A stretch of DNA of 64,000 nucleotides from the NCBI GenBank assembly GCA_020465985.1, contig JAANYP010003718.1, forward strand, positions 1,016,001 to 1,080,000, given 5' to 3'. Positions 22,636-33,400 of the stretch are shown one piece after another. The notes beneath the pieces are model-generated. The model searched no databases. It saw only the letters and a list, made by a program, of their open reading frames with translations, and was not told where the DNA came from. Origin of the DNA: Centrapalus pauciflorus (Eukaryota > Streptophyta > Magnoliopsida > Asterales > Asteraceae). Numbering within the stretch: position 1 is the first letter of the stretch; each line of letters begins with the position of its first letter. A program made the translations under genes and the position numbers.

Positions 22636-25600
22636 ATGGTGTCCACGAGATTTGATCTGGAAAAATTTGATGGCAGAAATGATTTCAGCCTATGGAGGTT
22701 GAAGATGAGAGCCTTACTAGTTCACCAAGGAGTTGATGATGCTCTAGAAGGAGAAGACAACCTCCCTAACACTCTCAGTGACAAAGAAAAGAGACAGATC
22801 ATGCAGAAGGCACATAGTGCCATCATACTGTCACTTGGTGACAGAGTACTGAGAGAAGTCTCAAAGGAGAGGACAACTGCGGGTGTGTGGTTCAAACTGG
22901 AGGCCCTCTACATGACAAAGTCTTTGGCGAATCGTTTGTACCTAAAGAAACGACTGTATACCTTTCAGATGGGCACAGGCAAGACTCTTGAAGATCATGT
23001 GGACGAATTCAACAAGCTGATGCTGGATCTGGAAAACATTGAAGTGAATGTAGAAGATGAAGACAGAGCCATTATTTTCTTAACATCCCTGCCTTCTCAA
23101 TATGAGCATTTCGTTGACACACTCATATATGGTAGAGAAAGTTTAACAATGGACGAGGTCCTTGCAGCAATAAACTCAAAAGAACTCAAAAAGAAGTCTG
23201 ATCCTAAAGAAACTGCAGGAGAGGGGTTGTTTGTAAGAGGCAGATCAGACAAGAGGGAGTTCAAGAAGAAAAGTAACAACCGATCTAGTTCGAGATCAAA
23301 ATCAAAGGCAAGGAAGAAATGCTTTGCATGCCAATCAGAGTCACACCTCATAAAAGACTGCCCAGATAATAAGTGGAAAAAGAAAGATGACAACCAATCC
23401 AGAAATCAGAATGTGCAAACTGATGATCAAGAGGGTTATGACAGTTCAGAAGTATTGATGGTTACTTCTCATCCACTTCTCGATGAATGGATATTGGACT
23501 CAGGTTGTTCCCATCACATGTCACCAAACAAGCACCTGTTCACTGACTATAAACAGGCAAATCTGGGCACTGTGAAGCTAGGAGATGACAGTTCATGCAA
23601 GGTTGAAGGACTTGGCAACATCAGAATCAAACTTAATGACGGATCAGAGTTTGTTCTGAATCAAGTGAGGTACATTCCTAAACTCAAGAGGAATCTTATT
23701 TCTATTGGCTGTTTGGAACAAGAAGGATTGAAGGTGAAAATGGGTGATGGCAAAGTAAAAATAATAAATGGCATTAGGGTGATCATGCAAGGCACAAGAA
23801 GAAACAACAATATCTACACCCTTGATTGTAAAGAAGAAGTAAACACTGTTGGGTCCAGTAAAGAAGTACAAGTCAAAGAAGAAGTTAATATGTGGCACCA
23901 GAGATTAGGACACATGAGTGTACAAGGATTAAAAGAATTGTCAAAAATTAGTGCATTTGGAAGCCTGAAAGTCAATGATTTAGATTTTTGTGAACACTGT
24001 GTCTTGGCAAAGTCACATAAAATCAAGTTTGGCTCTGGCAGTCATAAGTCAAGAAGGGTGCTGGAATATATACATACAGACCTTTGGGGCCCTGCAAGAA
24101 CTCAGACCCTTGGAGGTGCTAGATATTTTCTGTCCTTAGTAGATGATTACTCTAGAAGAGTTTGGGTGTACCTATTGAAGACCAAAGATGAAGCTCTGAG
24201 TAAATTCAAAGTTTGGAAGTCACTGGTGGAAACTCAAACAGATGCAAAAGTCAAGAAGTTGAGAACTGATAATGGCTTGGAGTTTTGTAGTCTGGAATTC
24301 AAGCAGTACTGTGAAGAACATGGAATTGCAAGACACTTTAACAGTGCCTGGCAATCCGCAGCAAAATGGGCTTGTTGAGAGAATGAACAGAACATTACTC
24401 AACAAGGTCAGAGCAATGCTGAACCAATCTGGAATGCCTAAGCAGTTTTGGGGAGAGGCTGTTACAACTGCAGCGTATCTTGTAAACAGAAGCCCTTCAA
24501 CTGCAATTGACAACAAGACTCCAATGTATATGTGGTCAGGAGGAGAAGAGACTGATTATAGCAACCTCAGAATTTTTGGTAGTGTTGGATATGCACATGT
24601 AAAACAAGACAAATTAGAGCCTAGAGCTGTCAAGTGTGTAATGATAGGCTATCCTCAAGGAGTCAAAGGCTACAGACTTTGGAGAGTAGATGGAGGAAGC
24701 CCAAAAGTGATAATCAGCAGAGATGTCACTTTTAATGAGAAGCTGATGTACAAAGATGTCATGGGTAGCAGTCTGCATGATCCAACAACAACACCAGCAC
24801 CAATTGAGGTGGAGTTAGGAGGTACAAAGAGTTGTAGTACACCATCTCAATAAATCACAGTTCCAGTAGAAGGAGTAGAAGGAGGAAGTTCACCTCAAGA
24901 ACAGTCCCTTACAGACTATCAGCTAACAAGAGATAGACAGAGGAGACACATTGTGCCACCTGCCAGGTATAGAGAACAGACAGATGTGACTGCCTTTGCT
25001 CTAGCAGTAGCAGAATTTGAAGACACAGTGGAGCCTCTCAGTTTTAAGGAAGCCAACAGATCACCACAGAGAGAAAAGTGGTTAGAGGCTATGGAAGAAG
25101 AGATGGAATCACTATATAAGAATCAGACCTGGAATCTGGTAGAAAAACCTAAGGGGCAGAATGTTGTGGGGTGTAAATGGTTATACAAGGTTAAAGAAGG
25201 AATGACAGACACAGAAGGACCAAGATTCAAGGCAAGGCTTGTAGCTAAAGGGTTCACACAAAAACCTGGTATAGACTTTACTGAAATATTTTCCCCTGTT
25301 GTGAAACATGCATCTATCAGAATTCTACTAGCCTTAGTTGCAAGGGCAGATTATGAGTTAGAACAGCTGGATGTTAAAACAGCTTTCTTACATGGTGACT
25401 TAGAAGAGACAATATATATGAGTCAGCCTAAAGGTTTTGTAGTACCAGGAAAGGAAGACCATGTATGTCAGTTGAAAAAGTCACTTTATGGGTTGAAACA
25501 GTCGCCTAGAAGATGGTATATCAAGTTTGATGATCATATAACAACTCATGGGTTTTCAAGAAGCTCTTATGATAATTGTGTGTATTATAAGGAATACAGA

Positions 25601-26536
25601 AAAGAGAAGTTCATATATCTACTATTGTATGTAGATGATATGTTACTTGCATGTGAAGAGAAGAATGAGATGCTGAAAACTAAAGAGTTACTCAGGTTGA
25701 AGTTTGATATGAAGGAGCTTGGTGATGCTAAAAAGATATTGGGAATGGAGATAACAAGAAACAGAAACAGAAGAGTGTTAAAGCTATCTCAGAGTGGATA
25801 TATTAAAAAGGTCCTAAGTAGGTTTGCTATGGAGAATGCTAAGTCTGTTAATACTCCATTAGGATTGCAGTTCAAATTGTCAATGAGGGACAGTCCACAG
25901 GCAGAACAGGAGATAGAAGAAACTAATTTAGTCCCCTATGCTCAAGCTGTAGGAAGTCTCATGTATTTGATGGTGGGAACTAGGCCTGATTTGGCCTATG
26001 CAGTAAGCCTCGTCAGTAGATTTTTATCCGGTCCAGGTAAAGAACATTGGAAGGCAGTAAAATGGATCTTGAGATATTTGAAAGGGACTCAAGAAACTGG
26101 ACTGATCTTTGGGGCAGATACAAGCTTGGATCAAGTAATTCAGGGATATACAGATTCAGACTTTGCAAAAGATCTGGATAAATTCAAATCCATAAGTGGA
26201 TATTTGTTTAAAGTAAAAGGTTGCACAGTCAGCTGGAAGTCTTCTCTACAGCATGTGGTGGCATTGTCTTCTACAGAGGCAGAATACATTGCGTTAACAG
26301 AGGCAGTAAAGGAGGCTATCTGGTTGAAAGGAGCTGTAGCTGAGCTTGGAATTCAAGTTAAAGAAACAGTTGTGTTGTGTGATAACCAAAGTGCCATCTA
26401 CTTATCAAAGAATCCAACACATCATGAAAGGTCCAAGCATATTAATGTGAAGCTGCACTTTATTAGAGAAGTTATCAGCAGCAAAGAAGTAAGTGTAATA
26501 AAGGTTCATACAGATGAAATACAGCAGATATGCTGA
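22636..26536 (+). pseudogene. copia gag-pol polyprotein, broken by two frameshifts and a stop
   Basis: Domains run in copia order. Gag starts MVSTRFDLEKFDG and has a CCHC knuckle at residues 229-242 (CFACQSESHLIKDC). The protease motif is DSG with its Asp at residue 288. A GAG-pre-integrase HxLGH-type motif (MWHQRLGHMSVQG) precedes integrase (DLWGPA, VDDYSR, LRTDNGLEF). Reverse transcriptase has YVDD at 25628-25639, and RNase H has ALSSTEAEYIALTEA. The frame is lost by a one-base shift in integrase near 24332-24336. An in-frame TAA lies at 24851-24853, and a further one-base shift near 26516-26522 removes the final residues of RNase H. The pieces are 22636-24378, 24272-24853 and 24953-26536. 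Movement of this copy must have relied on proteins from elsewhere, or the lesions followed insertion. Confidence 0.9.
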
Positions 26537-26617
26537 CAAAAGTTTTACCGGGTTCAAAATTTCTGTGGTGTTTGGAAGATGCTCATGTATTACAGTACTT
26601 GTAATCAAGGTGGAGAA

Positions 26618-26823
26618 TGAAGTATGTAATTAGTGATCAACAAGTTCTGTTAGTGCTCAGTTAGGGAGTTAATAATCTGTTAGAATAATTCTGTTGTATG
26701 TTAGTTAGTCTGGTTGGTTAGCTACTGTTAACCACACCACCTTTATAAATACTAGAGTTGTAATCATTCAAGGGCAGTTCATGAAATACAATTCATTTGG
26801 TTTTCTCAATTCTATTTTCTACA
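26618..26823 (+). repeat. 3' LTR of the copia element
   Basis: 206 bp, identical to the 5' LTR, preceded by the purine tract at 26607-26617. Confidence 0.95.
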
Positions 26824-27641
26824 TATATATATATAGGGAAAGTGAGTCTGTGATTGTCACGTACCTAAGCTTGGGTATAGAAATGCACAAAACGACGTTG
26901 TTTTGGCAAATTTAAAAAAAAAACGCCGTGCAAAGTGCAAACGAACTGCTTTCTGCTTCTTTCTCTTCGACCATCCATCTTCCACTCTCCTCTCCTCCCT
27001 GCTTCTCTTCTTCGAGCGATCCTCCCTGCTTCTATCCTTCGACCGAAAACGAACCAGAGAGAAAAACACAGAAGAACAGAAGGTATAATCGAACCTGGTG
27101 CAATATTTGATTTTAGGGTTTTTTGCTTTTCCTCATTTTCCTCTTCGAAATGGTTTTTTGCTTTCAATGATTTAGGGGCTTTTCAAGCTAAACATGAAAA
27201 TTTGGCATGGGTTTGAAGTCGATGACATTTGAAGGTTATCGGTCTTCAATTTTGTCGTGTTGATTATAGTAGATTATCGGTCTTCAATTTTCTATTCAGT
27301 CGTTTTCAGCATTCAGCTCTATCTATAATCACACTGCCATATTTGGGATCCTAGCTACCACAGTAAAACTGTAAGACCTCTTTGTCCATGAAGACATTAA
27401 GACTGTAAGACCTCTTTATGCACTCATACAATGCTTCATCACTGTCCATCTGAGAAATGGTGTTATATGTATTGGTTGATGGTTTCTCTTGTTCCATAGG
27501 CAATTGCTTGTAATTATAGTTGGATTAGACAAATTTCAGTATGTTCTCTTTTGTTTAAATATTACTTTCCCAAACATCTGTATGACCTGCTCAATCTAGT
27601 CTTCTTTTCCCCTTTTCCCCAACAACTGTACCTTTTTTCAG
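26824..27641. other. intergenic DNA with a pyrimidine-rich leader-like stretch
   Basis: After residual (TA)n, the plus strand at 26935-27060 is strongly C/T-rich (CTCTCCTCTCCTCCCTGC), like a plant 5' leader. It is followed by AACCAGAGAGAAAAACACAG, and a possible GT splice donor near 27083. No coding exon follows. It may be a promoter remnant or part of an unrecognised element. Confidence 0.35.
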
Positions 27642-27978
27642 CAGGGGTGTTATCGGGACCAAACCCGGACCGAACCCGAACTTGGCTAAAATCTAAACCC
27701 GAGGACCGGACTATTACTTTACAATCATTCCTATTCGGGACCGGTACCGGTTCGGTTCGGGTATTTGGTGTATAAAAACTCAAAAAACTAACTCCACTTT
27801 GAAGGTTAGGGGTGTTATCTGACCGAACCGGGTCCGAACCCGGTTAGGACCGAACCCCAATTTGGCTAAAATCTAAACCCGAGGACCGGACCATTACTTT
27901 ACAATCGGTCCTATTCGGGACCGGTACCGGTTTGGTTCCGGTTCAGTTCGGGTATTTGGTCCACATATAACACCCCTG
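27642..27978. mobile_element. dimeric hAT-type MITE, 337 bp
   Basis: Perfect terminal inverted repeat CAGGGGTGTTAT / ATAACACCCCTG with an exact 8-bp target duplication TTTTTCAG (27634-27641 and 27979-27986). The inside is two similar units: GGCTAAAATCTAAACCCGAG, GGACCGGACTATTACTTTAC and CTATTCGGGACCGGTACCGG occur twice, and TAGGGGTGTTAT reappears at about 27808 in the middle. It looks like a tandem dimer sharing one outer pair of ends. Confidence 0.9.
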
Positions 27979-28084
27979 TTTTTCAGTGAGACCATACTCA
28001 TACTGCTATAGCTTTAAATGCCGATCGTTATGTTGCAGAGTTCTGATTTTGTACCAAAAGCCATTGATATAGCAGCAAAAGAAC

Positions 28085-28345
28085 TCATTGCAGTTGCCAC
28101 TAGTAGTATTATTCTGGTGCAGGATTGTGAGGAGGGTTGAGTCTGTATGAGCAGGAAGACCCATGGCTCGATCCGGATCTGGACAAGCTGGGTAAGAATT
28201 TAACTGCAAGGCAGGACATGCTTCTGTCTGCTAGACCAGCCCATTTTATATCTCCCCTTGTTATACCCAATGATCCAAGAATTAGCCACATCAGCGCTAA
28301 TTTATTCATCTCCTTTGTGTACTCTTCAATTACATTGCTCCTCTC
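28085..28345 (-). pseudogene. GA3ox: gibberellin 3-beta-hydroxylase (GA3ox) fragment
   Basis: Two overlapping minus-strand frames read as one broken 2-oxoglutarate/Fe(II) dioxygenase. The upstream part, about 28345-28260, contains EEYTKEMNKLALMWLILGSL and GDIKWAG. The downstream part, about 28190-28095, contains LQLNSYPACPDPDRAMGL and AHTDSTLLTILHQNNT. AHTD holds the first histidine and the aspartate of the iron-binding HxD motif. This stretch is distinctive of GA 3-oxidases, which make bioactive gibberellins. A frameshift lies around 28190-28260, and both the N-terminus and the second half are absent, so it is non-functional. Confidence 0.8.
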
Positions 28346-28484
28346 ATCAGATTAGGTACTTCGTAACAAGGTTTATTGATATATTGAGGTTTAAAAAGTA
28401 TATAAACCATTTTAGAATTGTACACATCTAGTAGTTATATGAGGTTTCTTTGAGTTGCTTACATAAGTACATATTTATGAGTGT

Positions 28485-28550
28485 AGATCCATAGCTCCGA
28501 TGGTTAGAGCGCCCATTTGGGAAGATGGTGGTTCGATTCCACTTGGATCT
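28485..28550 (+). tRNA. tRNA-like sequence without variable loop (copy 1)
   Basis: A 66-nt unit with a perfect 7-bp acceptor pair (AGATCCA with TGGATCT). The D-arm has GCTC/GAGC, an A-box-like TAGCTCCGATGG, and the T-arm has GGTGG/CCACT around TTCGATT, giving a B box GGTTCGATTCC. Only 15-16 nt separate the D and T arms, so no normal anticodon arm plus variable loop fits. It is therefore a tRNA pseudogene or a tRNA-mimic rather than a decoding tRNA. A T-run follows at about 28566. Confidence 0.6.
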
Positions 28551-29114
28551 CTATTCTCATAGTTTGTTTTTAAAGTCAATCGAATTACTTTATGTCAATT
28601 TAAGCAGGAAGTCTAGAAAGTCAAATTGTCCATTACTTATGTCAATTGAAGCAGTATATCTAGTATATCATACAACATTAATAAAATATTATAATTACCT
28701 TCTTTTTTAGGCATATGGTAATGTAGTGGCCTAGTTCTTTGGGCAAGAACAAGTTCTCTTTCCATCCTTTTCTATAGAAGATTTGATTCGAGTTGCACAC
28801 ATACATCTTTCGATAAGCTATGAGTCGTAGTCTTACTTTTGTATATGCAATGAATACATAAATCAATTCCATGTAAACAGATTCTGTTGATCGATTTTAC
28901 TTCATTTAGGGCAGTAACACATTCACAAATACTGCAGGTGGATCATATTCTAATTTCTAATGTAAAGCCCATGGATCATAGTGTTGCTGCTGGATTCTTC
29001 ATTTAGTGCTGCTGCTAGAATCTTTTGAAAATTGTAAAGCCCATGGATCATATTCTAATTTCTAATGTGGTTCTTTTATTATATGGTCGTAACAACAGAA
29101 AAATAATATATCGA

Positions 29115-29180
29115 AGATCCAGGTGGAATCGAACCACCATCTTTCCATATGGGCGCTCTAACCATTTGAGCTATGGATCT
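29115..29180 (-). tRNA. tRNA-like sequence without variable loop (copy 2, inverted)
   Basis: Same 66-nt architecture as 28485-28550, in opposite orientation, with about five substitutions. Acceptor AGATCCA/TGGATCT and T-stem GGTGG/CCACC are both perfect, the latter better paired than in copy 1. A box TAGCTCAAATGG and B box GGTTCGATTCC are intact. The anticodon region is again short. Conservation of arms and boxes with divergence in loops suggests constraint or recent amplification. Confidence 0.6.
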
Positions 29181-30459
29181 ATCTATGAGAATAATATTAG
29201 GTAATGAAATGTGATGCATGAGTGTGTGTGTGTGCCTCATAAGTATCAGCAGCATATGTGTGTGTCTGTGAGTCCGTAACTCAGCATAAGATGCTACTAG
29301 CATTCATCATTAAATTGAGAGTGAAGTCAATTAGTCAAGGGAAGTCAGCATGTATATTTCTAATTGCATCTTAAGAAATTCCCTTTATACTAATCCAGAT
29401 GGCAGATGCATTTTACTTGCACATTATGGCATAAAATAAGTTGTAGGCTTGTAAATAAGCAGCTGATGTTAACAAAAATCATATATGCAGCAAAAAGATG
29501 ATACGTTACTGCAACTCAAGAAATTCCGTATCATCCTCATTTTTGTAATGACATTATATTGTTCTTTTGCTGCCCATTTTGTAATGACATCAGATTTAAA
29601 GGCTACATCAATATGTGTTTTTAAATTTTATAGTATTAGATAGATTTTTCTGTTATTAAGGGATAACTTATTAATTACAATCAATTATGTTTGTATTGAT
29701 ACACAATAGTATTATTTTAGTGAGGCCTTATAAGGCAATAAATGAGTGAAAATTTAGGAAGTACAACCAGAGGCCTCATAAGGCAATAAAATCATCATGC
29801 ACAGGAGTCAATTAAACAGCACACTAGTAAAAGAAGAAATAAATTAATTGGTTGACTTTTTTTGTACCACATATCATTGTATTTCAGCTTTTGTTTTACT
29901 TTGTCTAGAGTATTTCTATAGAAACTCTCTATATAATAGATTTTGCAGCATTATAATTCTTGGTTTTTGGGATATATAAAAATTGAATAGAGCAGCTTTT
30001 ATTTTCTCTAAAATCTTCATTTCCTTTGGAGGTCTTTGATCTTGGTGGATTGGAGTGTCCCCTTTCCCTTTAACCTTGGTGGTTTCATTTCCTTTAGAGA
30101 TTAAAGTAGTGGGTTTCTATCTTTTATTCATAGTTGTGTTTTTTTGGACAGCAGCTCCTTTGTTGCTCTTAGTTATTGTTCTTCATTTTTTTTTGCATAT
30201 TGTTTCTGTGCAGCAACTTATAATCTGTCCCGTTAAGTTCTAAGTTGCCGAGCAACTGATTTTACATCACAAGGCATCCTTGCCATTTTTACACAAAGAG
30301 AGCTTGCTTCCATTGAAGCAAAATTGATTTATGATTATGTACATGGTTATAGTTAGAAATGACCCACTTATATTAGAAAAAATGATTATCTCACCAACTC
30401 AACCAGAGCTGGATGACTAAATCCAAACCCATTTACAGAATATTTACACAAAACACGAC
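29181..30459. other. intergenic / 3' UTR of RSH gene
   Basis: Contains a (TG)n run at 29220-29236 and a 21-bp direct repeat (GAGGCCTTATAAGGCAATAA and a one-base variant) at about 29723 and 29769. The last few hundred bases before 30460 probably include the RSH 3' UTR. Nothing else was recognised. Confidence 0.5.
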
Positions 30460-33400
30460 TTATCGAACTCTAACTTCAATAACATCCCCATCTTTAAGCT
30501 GTGTGTTAGGCAACACAACCTGACCATTTACAGAAACCAGCTTGCCTTCGAGTCCAACCCTGGTGGCAGCATCTGCAGCTGTGCTCCCACTTGTCAGCCT
30601 CAATATCTCACCATCTGGCCAGCAGACAACTGCTATTTCCCCAAGAGAAACTGAGCCTGAGATACTAAACTGATTCACATTAGCAAGCTTTGATTGTTGG
30701 AAACCTGCTTCAGATCGCAATTGTTCCTCCCATTGAAGCATTGTCCGCAACAGAAGCACCTTAAACACACACACACACACACACACATGATCTACAAATT
30801 AGCACCAGAGCAAAACAACATGTTACAAACCATTTCCAGCAGGATGGAATATCTAATGAAATATTTCAAACATCATCCATCAATAATTGACATACCTTGT
30901 TGTTAATACCAGATTGCATGGGGGTAGACCAACCAGAGGCTGAAGCTGACCTGTCAGAGGAAATTGAGTTTGATGACACAGAATCAAACTGTTTACCTTC
31001 TGACACAGCAGAAACAACATTCCAGTATTCAATTTCCTCTGCTTCAGATAAATCAATTACTTGAATGAATGTTGGCAGCAGGCGCTGAAATTGATCTTGC
31101 TGCACAGCCAGGACTGGTGTATTATTATCCAAATATCTCATGACATGGGTACAAAAGTGGTGTCAAATACGTATAATATTTAGATCGACTGTTGTTTACA
31201 ATCCCACTAGTTCCATTGCTATGGGCTTGTGGATTCAAACGTGGGGCAGAACCTGTATTTTATGTTAAGGAGGGCTTGCTCCATTGTAAAAATACTACAA
31301 TTAAATACTGTATTCAAACACTATAAAAACTAAAAAGGTCTCGTAATAAGAGAAATAAATTAACAAAGAATTTTTTTAAAATCATGGACAATATAAATTT
31401 CAAGACGAGCTTTCTTGAAACAATCTTCAAAAGTACTTTGATTATAGGAACCGATCCATTTTATAATGTCCTAACCTGTCAGAATAAAAAAAGAACGGAC
31501 AGTTCTTTCTTTTCCCTATTATTCAACCTATTGACATAAAAATCCAGTCATATTAGTAACCAATAACTTGATTCCTAATTTTGTATTTGCAACGTAGAGA
31601 TAAAACTCATGTATATTATCTTAACTTACTGATATGATACAAGGATATGATGCGTAACGGGCTGGGTAGTTTGATAATAGTGGGGGTTTAAGAACATGAT
31701 GAATAAAAACAATGCTGAAAAAATAATAACCTAAATAATCAAGGATAAAGTAATGAAACACCACCAAGATTATTTAAGTTGGTGAAAATTGATGTTGTTA
31801 GTGATAAAGCCGTAGACTCCTTCGTGTACAGAACAACACTCAACTTAGTTTCTCAAGCTATTGTAAATTCAGTGATTTAAAAGATGATTTGCTATACAAC
31901 TTGGAAGCCTATATATAGGGCTGGAAATTAAAGAAACAATAAATCTAGGAGATCAAAAGACTAAAGGAAAATCCAAAAGCTGACAGAAAATTGAAGAACC
32001 ATTAAAGGAAGATTTAATGGAACTAATTATGATGAAGACTTTTCAATTACGGCTGGATGAACTTTCTATGGGCTGCCAGAAAATCACACTTGACCCACCA
32101 AATGTTTTGAACCCAAAGAATGAACCTAAATCTGGCTCAAGTTGAGCTGGACACATGAAATGGGCTGATCTTGCAAAGTGCATGGATGCTCCCGCATCAG
32201 GATACATTATTTATAATCTAATGAGAAACTAATTAGAGCCCTATGAAACGTATTGGACATAACCCTAGACACATTACCATATATACAACATACTACCATA
32301 TATACTCTCTAACACTGCCCCTCAAGCTGGAGCATAGATATTGATCATGGTCCACCTTCTCACATATATAATTAACTCGATTTTTGAGGTAGAGCTATAG
32401 TGAAAAGTGAAAACATCCGCTAATTGACTCTCTGTTCTAACATGTGGAGTTGTGTCCCATCCTCTATCTATTCACGAGTGAAGTGAGAGTCAACTACTCA
32501 ACTTCTATATGTTTTGTTCTTTGAAGGAACACCGGATTGTTTGCGGTATGAATAGCTGCCTCATTATCGCACCACAAGTCCATTGATTTTGTTGATGTGA
32601 AGCCAATCTCACCAAGAAGATCACGAATACATACAAGTTCACGCATGGTTTGTGACTTTGTGCCATAGCCCTGCCCTGTATTCAGATTCTGTGCTTGAAC
32701 GAGAGACCACACTTTGTTTCCTACTTGTCCAAGAAACAAGATTACCACCAGTGGTTGAACGCCTGGTTGTAGGATCTCCATTGTAGTCAGCATCTGTAAA
32801 ACCTTCTATAACATTCTATAATGTGGTGACCATGATTCTGACATAAGATGCCACGTCCTGGAGCACAATTCAAGTATTTCGGACTATTATAAACAACATT
32901 TCAATGTTAGGTTCTTGGAGAGGATATAACTCACAACAATTATCGGAAATGCAATATCTGTTGAGTAAGAGTGAGATGGTTCAACTTCCACACAACTCGT
33001 CCAAAATTTTCAGGATTCTCAAGTAAATCTCCATCCTACTTTTAGATTCGCATTTGGTATCATACGTCCATCAAAAGACTTTGCTTCAATAAACCCTACA
33101 TCTGTTAGCAATCCAGACAATAGTTACGTCGAGATAAACAATCCCATTTCCACAGCAAGAGACTTCAATTCCCAAGAAATATTTCAATGGACCCAGATCC
33201 TTTGTTTGAAAAAAAGTTACCAAGTAATCTTTTAACTTCCTAACATCGTCTTCATCGCTCCATGTGATTACTATATCATTTACATATACAATAATATGCA
33301 TCCAGAAGTCGAAGATGCGAAAATCAGTGAGTGATCATATGCAGTTCTTTGTAGGCCAAACTCTAAAACTGCTGCACTAAATTTCCCTAATTTCCCAAAC

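Larger units (their letters stand above)
22276..26823 (+). mobile_element. Ty1/copia LTR retrotransposon, complete but coding-defective
   Basis: Two LTRs of 206 bp (22276-22481 and 26618-26823) start TGAAGTATG and end TTTTCTACA. They appear identical base for base, implying a very recent insertion. A tRNA-iMet primer binding site TGGTATCAGAGCC is at 22484-22496 and a purine tract AAGGTGGAGAA precedes the 3' LTR. TATAT flanks both ends, but lies in a TA microsatellite. The body encodes gag-pol with several disabling lesions (see the polyprotein entry). It inserted at the right edge of Micron-like copy 3. Confidence 0.95.

Noticed and set aside
26857..27216. Open frames on both strands rich in Ser/Arg
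   Set aside because: Caused by a pyrimidine-rich stretch; no start context, no homology recognised.
28485..28550. Functional tRNA-Pro or tRNA-Ser
   Set aside because: The anticodon arm cannot form with a 7-nt loop and the variable region is missing; arms overlap if a normal fold is forced.
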